DNA of 64,000 nucleotides, taken from positions 2,195,665-2,259,664 of the forward strand of contig NZ_CP021850.1 in the NCBI RefSeq assembly GCF_002896855.1, in the 5' to 3' direction. The notes beneath the pieces were generated by a model, which was given only the letters and a program-made list of their open reading frames with translations, made no database searches and had not been told where the DNA came from. A program made the position numbers and the translations under genes. This DNA is from Clostridium thermosuccinogenes (lineage in GTDB: Bacteria; Bacillota; Clostridia; Acetivibrionales; DSM-5807). Below, one piece after another: positions 1-8,398 of this stretch (its first letter is position 1; the number at the start of each line of letters is the position of its first letter).

Positions 1-1023
1 CACACTCTACAACTATGTGGACAAGGGTATCTTTACAGCAAAAAATATCGATATGCCAAGAGTTGTACGTATGGGCAGACGTAAAAAGGGAAAAGACCAG
101 TTCAAAGTGGATAAAAAATGCCGAATAGGCCGAACTTATCAAGACTTTCTTAAATTTATGCAAGAGCATCCGGACCTTCCCGTAGTGGAAATGGACACGG
201 TAATAGGAAGAATAGGCGGCAAAGTCCTGCTGACACTGCATTTTACTGTCCCACAGCTCATGCTCGCATTCATTAGAGATGCTAATACCTCCCAATCTGT
301 CATTGATATCTTTGATCAGCTTTACCTGGAACTAGGCCCGGATACCTTCCGCAAATTGTTCCCGGTATTACTTTGTGACAACGGCAGTGAGTTCTCGAAT
401 CCGTCCGCTATTGAATTCGATTCACATGGGCAACGCAGAACCTGTGTATTCTACTGTAATCCGCTGGCTCCTTACCAGAAAGGCGCAGCAGAAAACAACC
501 ATGCTTTGATTAGACGCATTATCCCAAAGGGTACTTCTCTTGATGAGTTTACTCAGCGGGACATAACTCTTATGATGAACCATATCAACTCGTACAGTCG
601 ACTGAATCTCGGGGATAAAACCCCTTATTGGGCTTTTGGATTGCTCTACGGGGAAGAAATATTAAGAAGGATGAATGTAGAACTCATCCCGACAGATAAT
701 GTCACCCTGCATTCATCCCTTCTTAAGAAATAAATATTAAATAACCAGAGGCACCACCAGCCACAACTCTATAAGCATTTACAAACAGGGTGGAAATTAC
801 TCTTGCAAAAAGTTAGTTAATCTTCACACCTCTAGTTTGATATACCCAAAAAAGGGCTGGCTTTGTTCCTCTACTTCATATTTTAACCTATTATTGACTG
901 AAAAGCATTAAAAATTTGCCTAAATAAACTAATCCAAAACCCGCTGAATTACTATTTTTCTCAATGATAACAGCATCCATGGAATTTACTTTTGCAAAGT
1001 GGAAATTACCTTTTCAATTGACC
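1..1023 (+). mobile_element. IS30-family element, right part (copy 1)
   Basis: The sequence matches copy 2 (53734-54756) up to base 1023 and diverges straight after, so 1023 marks the right end. It contains two of the subterminal repeats also seen in copy 2 (790-809 and 979-998) and the right terminal inverted repeat (about 999-1023). The left end is outside the window, so its target duplication cannot be checked. Confidence 0.93.
2..733 (+). CDS. IS30-family transposase, 3' part (cut by window edge)
   Basis: This is the C-terminal part (residues 190-432) of a DDE transposase that catalyses cut-and-paste or copy-type movement of its IS. The frame is open from base 2 and its start lies left of the window. 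It is base-for-base the same as the 3' part of the complete copy at 53168-54466, with a constant offset of 53733, so the two copies are recent. The catalytic triad is present: Asp in EMDTV, Asp in CDNGSEF and Glu in AAENNHALIRR. An in-frame GTG at 17 is not a real start. Seen: identity and triad. Known: IS30 family fold. Inferred: an intact element extends to the left. Confidence 0.95.
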   Translation, partial: TLYNYVDKGIFTAKNIDMPRVVRMGRRKKGKDQFKVDKKCRIGRTYQDFLKFMQEHPDLPVVEMDTVIGRIGGKVLLTLHFTVPQLMLAFIRDANTSQSVIDIFDQLYLELGPDTFRKLFPVLLCDNGSEFSNPSAIEFDSHGQRRTCVFYCNPLAPYQKGAAENNHALIRRIIPKGTSLDEFTQRDITLMMNHINSYSRLNLGDKTPYWAFGLLYGEEILRRMNVELIPTDNVTLHSSLLKK

Positions 1024-1138
1024 TCATAATGACAAATTTCTCTCTTTTTAAACTTTTTGCTTCGTACGATTGCCGGTATTTGCCCGGTCATGGTACCATT
1101 CGTTTCTGCCCTCGTAGATAAACTCCCATCGCTAAATA

Positions 1139-2326
1139 TTAAAGCACTCTTTTGGACTTTATATAAGCTTTTACATAAAAGCTGTCATTTACATTGGTGA
1201 TCTTTACATCCGATTTTGGGTTGGAAGCATGAATAAATTTTCCGTTTCCTATGTATATGCCCACATGAGTAACAACCCCGTTGTTTGCACCGCTTGTGTC
1301 AAAGAACATCAGGTCTCCCGGCTTCAAATCCGATTTGCTGACCGTAGTTCCTTTGGTTGCCTGCTCCTTGGATGTCCTTGGCAAATTTATTCCAAACTGT
1401 TTGTATACATAATATACAAGGCCTGAGCAGTCAAAACCTTTGGGAGTGGTTCCACCCCATATATAAGGTACACCAAGGAATTTTTTGGCGTATTCGACGA
1501 TCTTTTGCCCTTTGGATAAGGAATCCGATGCCTTGTCAGTTCTAGCTGCTGCGGTGCCTCTCGAGGTAACGGGTGCCTTATTCGTAATATATTCGGAATA
1601 AACCCATCCTGTCGTTCCCCCAGATGTCTTTACCTTTGTCCAATCTCCGGAAGTGCCTAATACACTCACCTTTTCCCCTTGCTTCAGCTTTCCTTTTATC
1701 GATGCGGCAGTGCTTGCGTCACTCCTCAAATTAAGTACGTCGGCAGTAACATATGCCGTACCTGTAGCAGCGGCTTCTTTGCTTTCCTGGGCGGCAGTCG
1801 CAGCTAAAGTACTAGCTGTTGATTCTGCCGCTTTGTCCGACAGGTATTCATAATATACCCATCCTACGGTTCCCTCAGAGGTCTTTATTCTCCTCCAGTT
1901 TCCCGAACTGCCTAATATGCCTACTTTCTCTCCCCTTTTAAGCTGTCCGGTTACAGGAGAAGAGGTACTCGCCTCTTTTCTGATATTGAGGACATCTGTA
2001 TTTACTATGGCTATTTCTTTAATTTCAGTTTTGCTGTTTACTGCGACTGCCAGCTCCGATACAAAATCCTCCCCAATCCGGCTGCCGTCGCCTTCATATG
2101 TAGCATTTATCCATGATCCAGAATTTCCTGAAGCTATGAATTCTGTTCCTTTGAGAAAAGTTGACAATACTTTTGCTGAATTATTTGCAGATTGGGCAAG
2201 AACTACGAGGGATTCTTCTTTTGCTGTTTCCTTATTTCCGTTTTCCGCATGTAAAGCGTCCGTATGTAAGCTTAAAGCAAAAGATAGTACCATGGTACCT
2301 GCCAGTACCTTTTTAAAAATATGCAT
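1139..2326 (-). CDS. Secreted SH3b / NlpC-P60 cell-wall endopeptidase
   Basis: This is a secreted peptidoglycan hydrolase of the NlpC/P60 family, which cuts stem peptides in the cell wall. Residues 1-27 form a signal peptide. A diverged SH3b-like stretch (about 45-95) is followed by two clear bacterial SH3 domains (about 106-163 and 191-248), a linker, and the NlpC/P60 domain (about 272-395). The catalytic Cys300 (GFDCSGL), His354 (THVGIYI) and His366 (FIHAS) are all present. GGAGGT lies just upstream of the ATG. A c-di-AMP riboswitch precedes the gene, which is a known pairing for wall hydrolases. Exact cleavage specificity cannot be read from the sequence. Confidence 0.93.
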   Translation of the reverse strand: MHIFKKVLAGTMVLSFALSLHTDALHAENGNKETAKEESLVVLAQSANNSAKVLSTFLKGTEFIASGNSGSWINATYEGDGSRIGEDFVSELAVAVNSKTEIKEIAIVNTDVLNIRKEASTSSPVTGQLKRGEKVGILGSSGNWRRIKTSEGTVGWVYYEYLSDKAAESTASTLAATAAQESKEAAATGTAYVTADVLNLRSDASTAASIKGKLKQGEKVSVLGTSGDWTKVKTSGGTTGWVYSEYITNKAPVTSRGTAAARTDKASDSLSKGQKIVEYAKKFLGVPYIWGGTTPKGFDCSGLVYYVYKQFGINLPRTSKEQATKGTTVSKSDLKPGDLMFFDTSGANNGVVTHVGIYIGNGKFIHASNPKSDVKITNVNDSFYVKAYIKSKRVL

Positions 2327-2340
2327 CGTAACCTCCTATT

Positions 2341-2570
2341 ATTAGCTTCCGAAGTTAGCTGACGGGTTCGGTAAATAGGATTACCCCTACCATGCCGGAT
2401 AACTGAAAACAGGTGTACAATGCTGTTAATCAAATATCAAAGATCATACCGCAGTCTGATGTTAATAACATCATATATGTAACAGTACACATCTTTCCAG
2501 TTACCATTATGGATTAACCCCTAAAAACAGTTGGTTCCTCCGTACCTCTTAAAAAAGAGGATTCAGCTTT
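2341..2570 (-). promoter_or_regulatory. c-di-AMP riboswitch (ydaO/yuaA class)
   Basis: Read on the minus strand, the leader holds the conserved blocks of this class in order: GCTGAATCC, AGGTACGGAGGAACCA, GGGGTTAATCC, GTAGGGGTAAT, and GAACCCGTCAGCTAACTTC before the closing GCT. These align by memory with the Thermoanaerobacter ydaO aptamer. The 3' end lies only a few bases before the ribosome binding site of the NlpC/P60 gene. Known: c-di-AMP binding turns such genes off. Inferred: here it ties wall hydrolase output to c-di-AMP. Confidence 0.95.
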
Positions 2571-2690
2571 TAATAATTACCATAACATATTTTATGTTAA
2601 CATAATGGGACGAAAATTTCAGCATTTTTGTTCAATTTTTTTTCATGTAATGTAAAGCAAAGAAAATAAACAAAGGTTTACTCCCGGCGG

Positions 2691-3389
2691 TCATTTTCCC
2701 GCCAGCCGGTTTATTAAGGACAATACGGCGATTATCACTGGTTGGTGGATCAAATAGATTGCCAATGTATGCCTTCCGGCGCTGCTTATTATGTTATCTT
2801 TAAGAGAAAATCCGAATAGGCTTTTTCTTCGGGAGTACAGGAGTTTTCCCAGCAAAACCCCATAAAGAAACAGTCCGAACCAAGGCAGCAAGGGATAATA
2901 ATCAGAGGAAAAAAAGCTGCTGCTTGTCAATCCAAAAGCAAAGAAATAATCATTGGGAGCATTAATTCTTTCCAGAACCTTTCCGACTATTATGACTGCA
3001 GTTCCGATCGCAGCCAGTGCTTCCCAGCGCATTTTTTGAAACAACGGATACAGCAGCATGCTTATTCCCAAAAAGTGAAGTATCCCAAACTTTATAATAA
3101 ACTCCGGGTCATAAAGATAGGTAATGAGAGTTATTGCCATCCCGGCAGCAAGAACCCTTAAGCCCCTTTTTACATTGCTGCGGCTAAGGGTAGAGCTTAC
3201 GCCGGAGATCAAAATAAACATTGATGCCGATATTTTCCCGATCCAGTAATTGATTCCATAGCTATAGACGACATCATAACCATATATATCCTTCATATCA
3301 TATATGACATGAAAATATATCATCATGATAAGGGCTATGCCCCTTAAAAAATCCAGTTCCCATATCCTCTGCCTTTTTTCTTTTTCCAT
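2691..3389 (-). CDS. DUF1624/HGSNAT-type acyltransferase membrane protein
   Basis: This is a multi-pass membrane protein of the DUF1624 family, related to heparan-alpha-glucosaminide N-acetyltransferase and other acyltransferases that modify sugars at the membrane. The family's opening motif is present (ELDFLRGIALIMMIYFHVIYD), with about seven hydrophobic segments and a late histidine (LIHQP). The longest ORF starts at 3401, but the ATG at 3389 has GAGGTG just upstream, while nothing resembling a binding site precedes 3401, so I use 3389 (232 aa). The substrate is unknown. It stands alone between the riboswitch-controlled hydrolase and the pyrophosphatase. Confidence 0.8.
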   Translation of the reverse strand: MEKEKRQRIWELDFLRGIALIMMIYFHVIYDMKDIYGYDVVYSYGINYWIGKISASMFILISGVSSTLSRSNVKRGLRVLAAGMAITLITYLYDPEFIIKFGILHFLGISMLLYPLFQKMRWEALAAIGTAVIIVGKVLERINAPNDYFFAFGLTSSSFFSSDYYPLLPWFGLFLYGVLLGKLLYSRRKSLFGFSLKDNIISSAGRHTLAIYLIHQPVIIAVLSLINRLAGK

Positions 3390-3489
3390 GAGGCACCTCA
3401 TAAATTATATTAAGCCAACATTTACATTTGATATAACTGTATTATAAGTTAAAGGCGAAGGATTTACAATCATAAAAGTGGGGTATGGA

Positions 3490-5121
3490 TCACTGGACTG
3501 CTGCAGCCAGTTGAGGTATGATCTGCATTTTTCTGGAAACAACGCCGTTTAAGTAAACGCTGTCTTCCCCGGCACCGACATTAAATGCCTTCTGGGCTAT
3601 GCTCTTTTCCCTGCCTGCAAATAAAACCTCGGAACCCACATTGATTATGTCTGTCACCAGAAGTATCAGCAAATCATAATCCTTAAAGGTGCAGATATCA
3701 TTCATATATTTGATGAGATCATCCTTTATTTCAGAAAGGCTTTCCCTGTCCGATGCATTTATCTGTCCCACGCCGAATTTAAACTTGCCAAGCCGTACTT
3801 CTTTAAAATCGTTGTACAGAATCTTCTCAAGACTCTTTCCTCTTAAGGACGAACCCCTCCTGAACATCTCGGAAGCAAACCGGTCAATGTCAAGTTCCGC
3901 TATCTCCGACAGCTTTTGAGCTGTGTTAATATCCATCGGAGTGCAGGTGGGCGATTTGAATTTGATGGTATCGGATATTATAGCGGCGCATAATATTCCC
4001 GCTATATTTTTACTAGGCCGTATGCCTTTGTCAAAGTACAGATTTGTTATTATGGTAGATGTACTTCCCACAGGTTCGTTTTTAAAATATACCGGATAAC
4101 CGGTCTGTATATCTCCAATCCTGTGGTGGTCGATAATCTCCAAAATCTCCGCCTGCTCTATCCCATCGACGGTCTGGGACCTTTCGTTATGGTCCACCAG
4201 AATTACCTTTTTCCTTTTCCGTGATATAAGATGGTATCTTGATATGAAACCTCTGACCTTCTGTTCGTCATCCAGCACAGGGTAGCTTCTGAACCTGGTT
4301 CTCAGCATTTCATCCTTTATGTCGTCGACAAAATCATTGATGTTAAAGCTGACCACATTAGTGCTGGTCATGACATATCCCACCGGAATGCTTTGATTTA
4401 TCAGCCTTGCCGTCGTAAAAGTATCCCCAGGGGCAATCATCAGAATACACTTATTTTTACGGGCAAGCTCCACGACCTCTTCATCAACGGAGCCATTATA
4501 GGTTACAATGAGGCAGTTTGCGCCCAGTTCAATTGCTTTTATCTGGGTTTCCTTTTTGCTGCCGTCAATGACTATGTCTCCTTTGGAAACAAAGGCCCCC
4601 ATCTCTTCCGGATTCATTGCCGGTATTACTACTCTTCCCGTTGTATTAAAGTCCTTCTGGCTTCCGCATATCAATTTCGCATTTAATGTTTCAACGATAT
4701 TCATTAAAGGAGTCTTGCTGTAAGCGATTATGTCATTTTCCAACATGTCCATGTACTTCTTGGTTATGTCGGACGTAGTCACCAATCCCAGGAACTTCTC
4801 ATTCTCATCAACCACCGGAATCACTTTAACATTATTTTTTTTCATGATTGTCCATGCTGTTTTTATCGAGACCTCCGGCCATGCAGGACTTATTATGTCG
4901 ATATCCAGGTCGGACAATTGCGTCCTCACGGTTGCCAGATATTCAGGTGCTGGTATATTAAAATATTCCAGCACAAATTCTGTCTCTTTGTTTATATCCC
5001 CCAAGCGGACAGGGATTGCATTTATGCCTAGTTTTCTTTTTAACTCCGCATAGGCGATCGCCGCGCATATGGAATCGGTATCGGGATTTTTATGTCCTGT
5101 TATGTATACTGTATCTGCCAT
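3490..5121 (-). CDS. ppaC: Mn-dependent inorganic pyrophosphatase with CBS-DRTGG-CBS insert
   Basis: This is a cytoplasmic family II (DHH) inorganic pyrophosphatase that hydrolyses PPi and pulls biosynthetic reactions forward. The N-terminal motif GHKNPDTDSICAA and the DHH motif IIDHHRIGD carry the metal ligands; the C-terminal DHHA2 domain contains RRGSSLRGKS. Between them (about residues 70-300) lie a CBS, a DRTGG and a second CBS domain. Known: in such CBS-PPases adenine nucleotides bind the insert, AMP/ADP inhibiting and diadenosine polyphosphates activating. The longest ORF begins at a TTG; the ATG at 5121 follows GCGGGTG at correct spacing, giving 543 aa. Confidence 0.95.
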   Translation of the reverse strand: MADTVYITGHKNPDTDSICAAIAYAELKRKLGINAIPVRLGDINKETEFVLEYFNIPAPEYLATVRTQLSDLDIDIISPAWPEVSIKTAWTIMKKNNVKVIPVVDENEKFLGLVTTSDITKKYMDMLENDIIAYSKTPLMNIVETLNAKLICGSQKDFNTTGRVVIPAMNPEEMGAFVSKGDIVIDGSKKETQIKAIELGANCLIVTYNGSVDEEVVELARKNKCILMIAPGDTFTTARLINQSIPVGYVMTSTNVVSFNINDFVDDIKDEMLRTRFRSYPVLDDEQKVRGFISRYHLISRKRKKVILVDHNERSQTVDGIEQAEILEIIDHHRIGDIQTGYPVYFKNEPVGSTSTIITNLYFDKGIRPSKNIAGILCAAIISDTIKFKSPTCTPMDINTAQKLSEIAELDIDRFASEMFRRGSSLRGKSLEKILYNDFKEVRLGKFKFGVGQINASDRESLSEIKDDLIKYMNDICTFKDYDLLILLVTDIINVGSEVLFAGREKSIAQKAFNVGAGEDSVYLNGVVSRKMQIIPQLAAAVQ

Positions 5122-5258
5122 TTTAACACCCGCAAGCAATTGTAGTAGTTTTGATTAATTTTCTCATCAAGCAATAGGGTAACCACATTTGTTCAATAAA
5201 TACAGTGCACTGCTTTTATACCCCATTACGATGGTATATTATACTACTTTATGCGGCA

Positions 5259-5702
5259 TTATACTACTTCAATTTTTTTGATTCTGTATCTGTATATTCC
5301 GCTCGGGGTTTTTACAGAAACATCTTCTCCCTTCTTTTTCAAGAGGAGGGATTTTCCCATGGGAGATAAAAAAGAAATGTGGCCATTTGCTATATCTCTT
5401 TCATAGGGGGTCACCAATTTGTATCTGAAAACCTCATTTTCATCGACATCATGTATCTCTACTTCACTCCCTATAATAACAAATGGGAACTCATTATCCG
5501 CTTCGTCCGATATTCTAATGTCTTCAACCACCCCGTCAATCTTATTTACATACTCAGATAGAAAATCGATAAACTTATCACGTTCATCACCTATCTCCGG
5601 GTAGTATTCATCAATAAGCCTGTTTTTGTTCTCTTCCAGCCTTATAAGATGCTCCAGAACTTTTTCGAACATTGCTCTTGTAAGGCAAATCTTTTTCCCC
5701 AT
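5259..5702 (-). CDS. GreA/GreB-like transcript elongation factor family protein
   Basis: The protein has a helical N-terminal part (residues 1-65) and a C-terminal FKBP-like domain typical of GreA/GreB/Rnk (IGSEVEIHDVDENEVFRYKLV, then a late SPMGKSLLLKKKGEDV motif). Gre factors bind RNA polymerase and rescue backtracked complexes. It is slightly shorter than usual GreA (about 158 aa), and the acidic tip of the coiled coil is unclear, so it may be a polymerase-binding paralogue rather than the main GreA. The ATG at 5702 follows GGGAGGG; the longest ORF starts one codon earlier at a TTG. Confidence 0.75.
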   Translation of the reverse strand: MGKKICLTRAMFEKVLEHLIRLEENKNRLIDEYYPEIGDERDKFIDFLSEYVNKIDGVVEDIRISDEADNEFPFVIIGSEVEIHDVDENEVFRYKLVTPYERDIANGHISFLSPMGKSLLLKKKGEDVSVKTPSGIYRYRIKKIEVV

Positions 5703-5794
5703 CAATTAGCCCTCCCCACCTTAAAATAAAATTAGCTGAATTTTCAGGCTTTTTCATGCAGTTTCATACATAAAATGGCATTTTCATATAAAAC

Positions 5795-5831
5795 ACTGTA
5801 GGCACCTTGCCAGAAGCAAAGTGCCTACAGT
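5795..5831. repeat. Perfect 11-bp inverted repeat (hairpin)
   Basis: ACTGTAGGCAC at 5795-5805 pairs exactly with GTGCCTACAGT at 5821-5831 around a 15-base loop. It lies downstream of the GH3 gene. No strong T-run follows on either strand, so it may be a weak terminator or an mRNA-stabilising hairpin. The rest of 5703-6123 has no gene that I can see; it is rich in TTTCAT-type repeats. Confidence 0.6.
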
Positions 5832-5979
5832 ATCATGTTACCACATATAGCATGTGGTGTCAACTTAGTAACAATTTTACATTTTATTGAAATCCTAGAT
5901 TTAAAGCTATGTTTATATGGCAGGATTTTTACCGGCAAACCATATTACGCCGTAAGACGCAGCAGCATTTCCATTCAGC

Positions 5980-6020
5980 TTTCATATTAGCTGCATATGA
6001 GTTTCATATGGGTTTCATAT
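5980..6020. repeat. Short direct repeats around CATATG
   Basis: Within about 40 bases the motif TTTCATATGAG or a close variant occurs three times (GCATATGAG, TTTCATATGGG, TTTCATATGAG). It lies in the gap between the GH3 and Gre-like genes. Function unknown; simple-sequence drift is possible. Confidence 0.4.
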
Positions 6021-6123
6021 GAGCCTTCCTTTAGCTTTCATTGAGTTTTCGCCGTGTTTTATTTGATCTTCATTGATCCTTCTTTGAGTATTTATTGAAT
6101 CTTTCCTTCACGCTTTCCGAAAT

Positions 6124-7389
6124 TTAGCGCAGCACCGCGTCAATTCTGCTATTTATTTCTTCAATATTGACCGAATCTATCCTGTCATCGGCCAAACCAT
6201 ACTTTTCTTTAAGTTTCAATATCCTGTAAAGGCTCTCATCCAGCCTCTCCTCCGGGATATCACCCTTTGATACGGCAGATTTCAAAACGTTTATTACGGC
6301 TTCTTCCCTGTCATACCCATGGCAGACAAGAACAATGTCAGCTCCGGCAGATACGGATTTGACGGCTGCATCACCTATATCATAATTTTCCGTTATCGCA
6401 CCCATAGTTATATCATCGGTAAATACGACTCCGTCAAAACCGCAATCCTCTCTTAAAATGTCGTTAATGACAATTTCCGAAAGGGACGATGGATAATCCG
6501 GGTCAATTTCAGGAAGCAAAATATGCGCCACCATAACCGCGTCTGCTCCGTTTTCTATGGCCTTTTTAAAAGGAAGCAGTTCAAAGCTCTTTAGCCTGTC
6601 CAAACCATTATCAACTCTTGGCAGACCCACATGGGAATCGGTGGAGGTATCCCCATGACCGGGGAAATGCTTCACCACCGGTATAATATCTTCCGACTGA
6701 ATGCCCTTCATGGCCTGAACTCCGAGCCTGGTTACCACCTCCGGCTCAGAACCGAAGGCTCTGTCCCCTATGACAGGATTTTTTGGGTTGCTGTTTATAT
6801 CCAATACCGGAGCAAAGTTCATATTAAACCCCAGGGCTTTTATCTCTCCGGCTATGGTTCTGCCCACTTCAAAGGAATAGCTTTCATCACCGGTCTTTCC
6901 GATAACTCCGGCCGCAGGAAGCTTCTTAAGCTCCTCCGGCATTCTGGTTACCCTTCCCCCTTCTTCATCCACTGAAATAAACAGCGGAATCTTGTTCTTC
7001 CGGTTGACTTCCTTTAAAGAATTGGTAAGCTCCAGCAGTTGGCCGGAATCTTTTATGTTCCTGCCAAAAAGGACAAATCCTCCTATTTTGTAGTCTTCTA
7101 TCATCTTTCTGGCCTTCTCGTCCACCGTGTATCCGTCAAGACCGACTACAACCATCTGCCCGATCTTTTCCTCCAATGTCATACCTTTGATGTGCTCTTT
7201 TATCGGATTTTTAGGCTCTTGTATGGTATCCTCCGCAGGCTGATCCCCGGAAGGTGATGCTGTACTGCCCCCGGGCTTGTTGCTGTCTTCGCCGGCCTCA
7301 TAGCTTTTTCTTGCGATGGAATATCCGAATATAAATGAAGCCAGCAAAATATTCAGAAACAGTAGAATAATTATCACTCTTTTTAACAT
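6124..7389 (-). CDS. Glycoside hydrolase family 3, NagZ-like beta-N-acetylhexosaminidase
   Basis: This is a GH3 enzyme of the NagZ type, which removes N-acetylglucosamine from muropeptides or chitin fragments. An N-terminal hydrophobic segment (VIIILLFLNILLASFIFGY) anchors or exports it, followed by a low-complexity linker and the single TIM-barrel domain from about residue 60. The NagZ signature KHFPGHGDTSTDSH (catalytic histidine) and the nucleophile Asp in GVVFTDDITMGAI are present. There is no C-terminal GH3 domain, as expected for NagZ. The longest ORF starts at TTG 7422; the ATG at 7389 directly precedes the membrane segment and has AAAAGG close upstream, so I prefer it, with some doubt. 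Confidence 0.88.
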   Translation of the reverse strand: MLKRVIIILLFLNILLASFIFGYSIARKSYEAGEDSNKPGGSTASPSGDQPAEDTIQEPKNPIKEHIKGMTLEEKIGQMVVVGLDGYTVDEKARKMIEDYKIGGFVLFGRNIKDSGQLLELTNSLKEVNRKNKIPLFISVDEEGGRVTRMPEELKKLPAAGVIGKTGDESYSFEVGRTIAGEIKALGFNMNFAPVLDINSNPKNPVIGDRAFGSEPEVVTRLGVQAMKGIQSEDIIPVVKHFPGHGDTSTDSHVGLPRVDNGLDRLKSFELLPFKKAIENGADAVMVAHILLPEIDPDYPSSLSEIVINDILREDCGFDGVVFTDDITMGAITENYDIGDAAVKSVSAGADIVLVCHGYDREEAVINVLKSAVSKGDIPEERLDESLYRILKLKEKYGLADDRIDSVNIEEINSRIDAVLR

Positions 7390-7546
7390 TTTACCTTTTA
7401 ACAATCCTTTCTGACGCGCCAACTCGTTCTTATTGCGCGGCTAAAATCATGATTCCCCCCCATAATATTGACGTAAACAGGCGTCCATTAAGTTCAATAT
7501 CAACAGCCGCTTTTTTATTCATAGAAAAAATAATCCGACGGCTTTC

Positions 7547-8092
7547 TCAGTCCAAAGACACTTCCATATATACATTCCCATAAAAATCCTTGATCCTGAA
7601 GCAATTTCCCTCTAAAATCCCGTAGGTATTGGGATGATTTTCCTTGGGGAAAGTTATGGAGCCGGGATTAATAATATATATGTCCCCTCTTTTCTCCGCT
7701 TTGGGTATATGGGTATGCCCGTATATCAATACATCCCCTGCCTTTAGCTTCGGAAGATTGCTTTCGCCATATATGTGTCCATGGGTCAGAAAAAGCCTCC
7801 TGTCATTATATAAAATGGTAGAATAAGTCGACATGATTGGATAATCCAGCACCATTTCATCCACTTCACTGTCGCAATTGCCTCTTACAGCAATAATTTT
7901 ATCGGCAAATCCGTTAAGCAATGCTGCCGTTTCCTTAGGGTTATATTCCTTAGGAAGAGGATTTCTTGCTCCATGATACAGTTGATCCCCCAGTATTGCA
8001 ATATATCCCGCGTTTTCTTTTTTGTAAGCCTCCAGGGCCATCCTGGCATAATGCAAAGAACCATGTATGTCTGAAATAAAAAACAGCTTCAT
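7547..8092 (-). CDS. YfcE-type metallophosphodiesterase
   Basis: This is a small calcineurin-like phosphodiesterase of the YfcE/MJ0936 type, a cytoplasmic metal-dependent enzyme active on phosphodiesters in vitro. Metal-binding motifs occur in the family order: FFISDIHGS, AILGDQLYH, VRGNCDSE, THGH and YGHTHIP. The ATG at 8092 has AAGGAG at ideal spacing and gives 181 aa; the longer ORF (to 8179) only adds a non-conserved leader. It is divergent from the Ca2+ ATPase gene. The physiological substrate is unknown. Confidence 0.88.
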   Translation of the reverse strand: MKLFFISDIHGSLHYARMALEAYKKENAGYIAILGDQLYHGARNPLPKEYNPKETAALLNGFADKIIAVRGNCDSEVDEMVLDYPIMSTYSTILYNDRRLFLTHGHIYGESNLPKLKAGDVLIYGHTHIPKAEKRGDIYIINPGSITFPKENHPNTYGILEGNCFRIKDFYGNVYMEVSLD

Positions 8093-8158
8093 TTCGTATC
8101 TCCTTACTTTAAAGTTTCGTTTTCTATTATCATAATAGAACATAAGCCTCATTACAAT

Positions 8159-8206
8159 AATATCAATATTTATTAACATAAACTTAAAAATATTAATATT
8201 GATATT
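8159..8206. repeat. 12-bp inverted repeat between divergent genes
   Basis: AATATCAATATT at 8159-8170 is repeated inverted as AATATTGATATT at 8195-8206, with 24 bases between. It lies between the phosphodiesterase and Ca2+ ATPase genes (8093-8398), where an operator is plausible, but the region is very AT-rich and chance is possible. Confidence 0.45.
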
Positions 8207-8250
8207 TCCCGATATAAATCCATTTATAGCTAAAGTTTTACATTTTTTAA

Positions 8251-8279
8251 TTTACTGGAACGACTTCCTATAGTACAAT
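8251..8279 (+). promoter_or_regulatory. Predicted sigma-A promoter for the Ca2+ ATPase gene
   Basis: TTTACT (8251-8256), a 17-base spacer and TACAAT (8274-8279) form a good housekeeping promoter 120 bases before the start codon. Confidence 0.55.
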
Positions 8280-8398
8280 ATAAATGAAACCATAGAAATA
8301 ATAATAAAGTTAATTCAGCAGAATATAAAATACTAGAATTGGTTTAATTTAGTATGGCTTGTGCTGAAATAACAAAAACTGTTAGAGAGGTGCATCAT

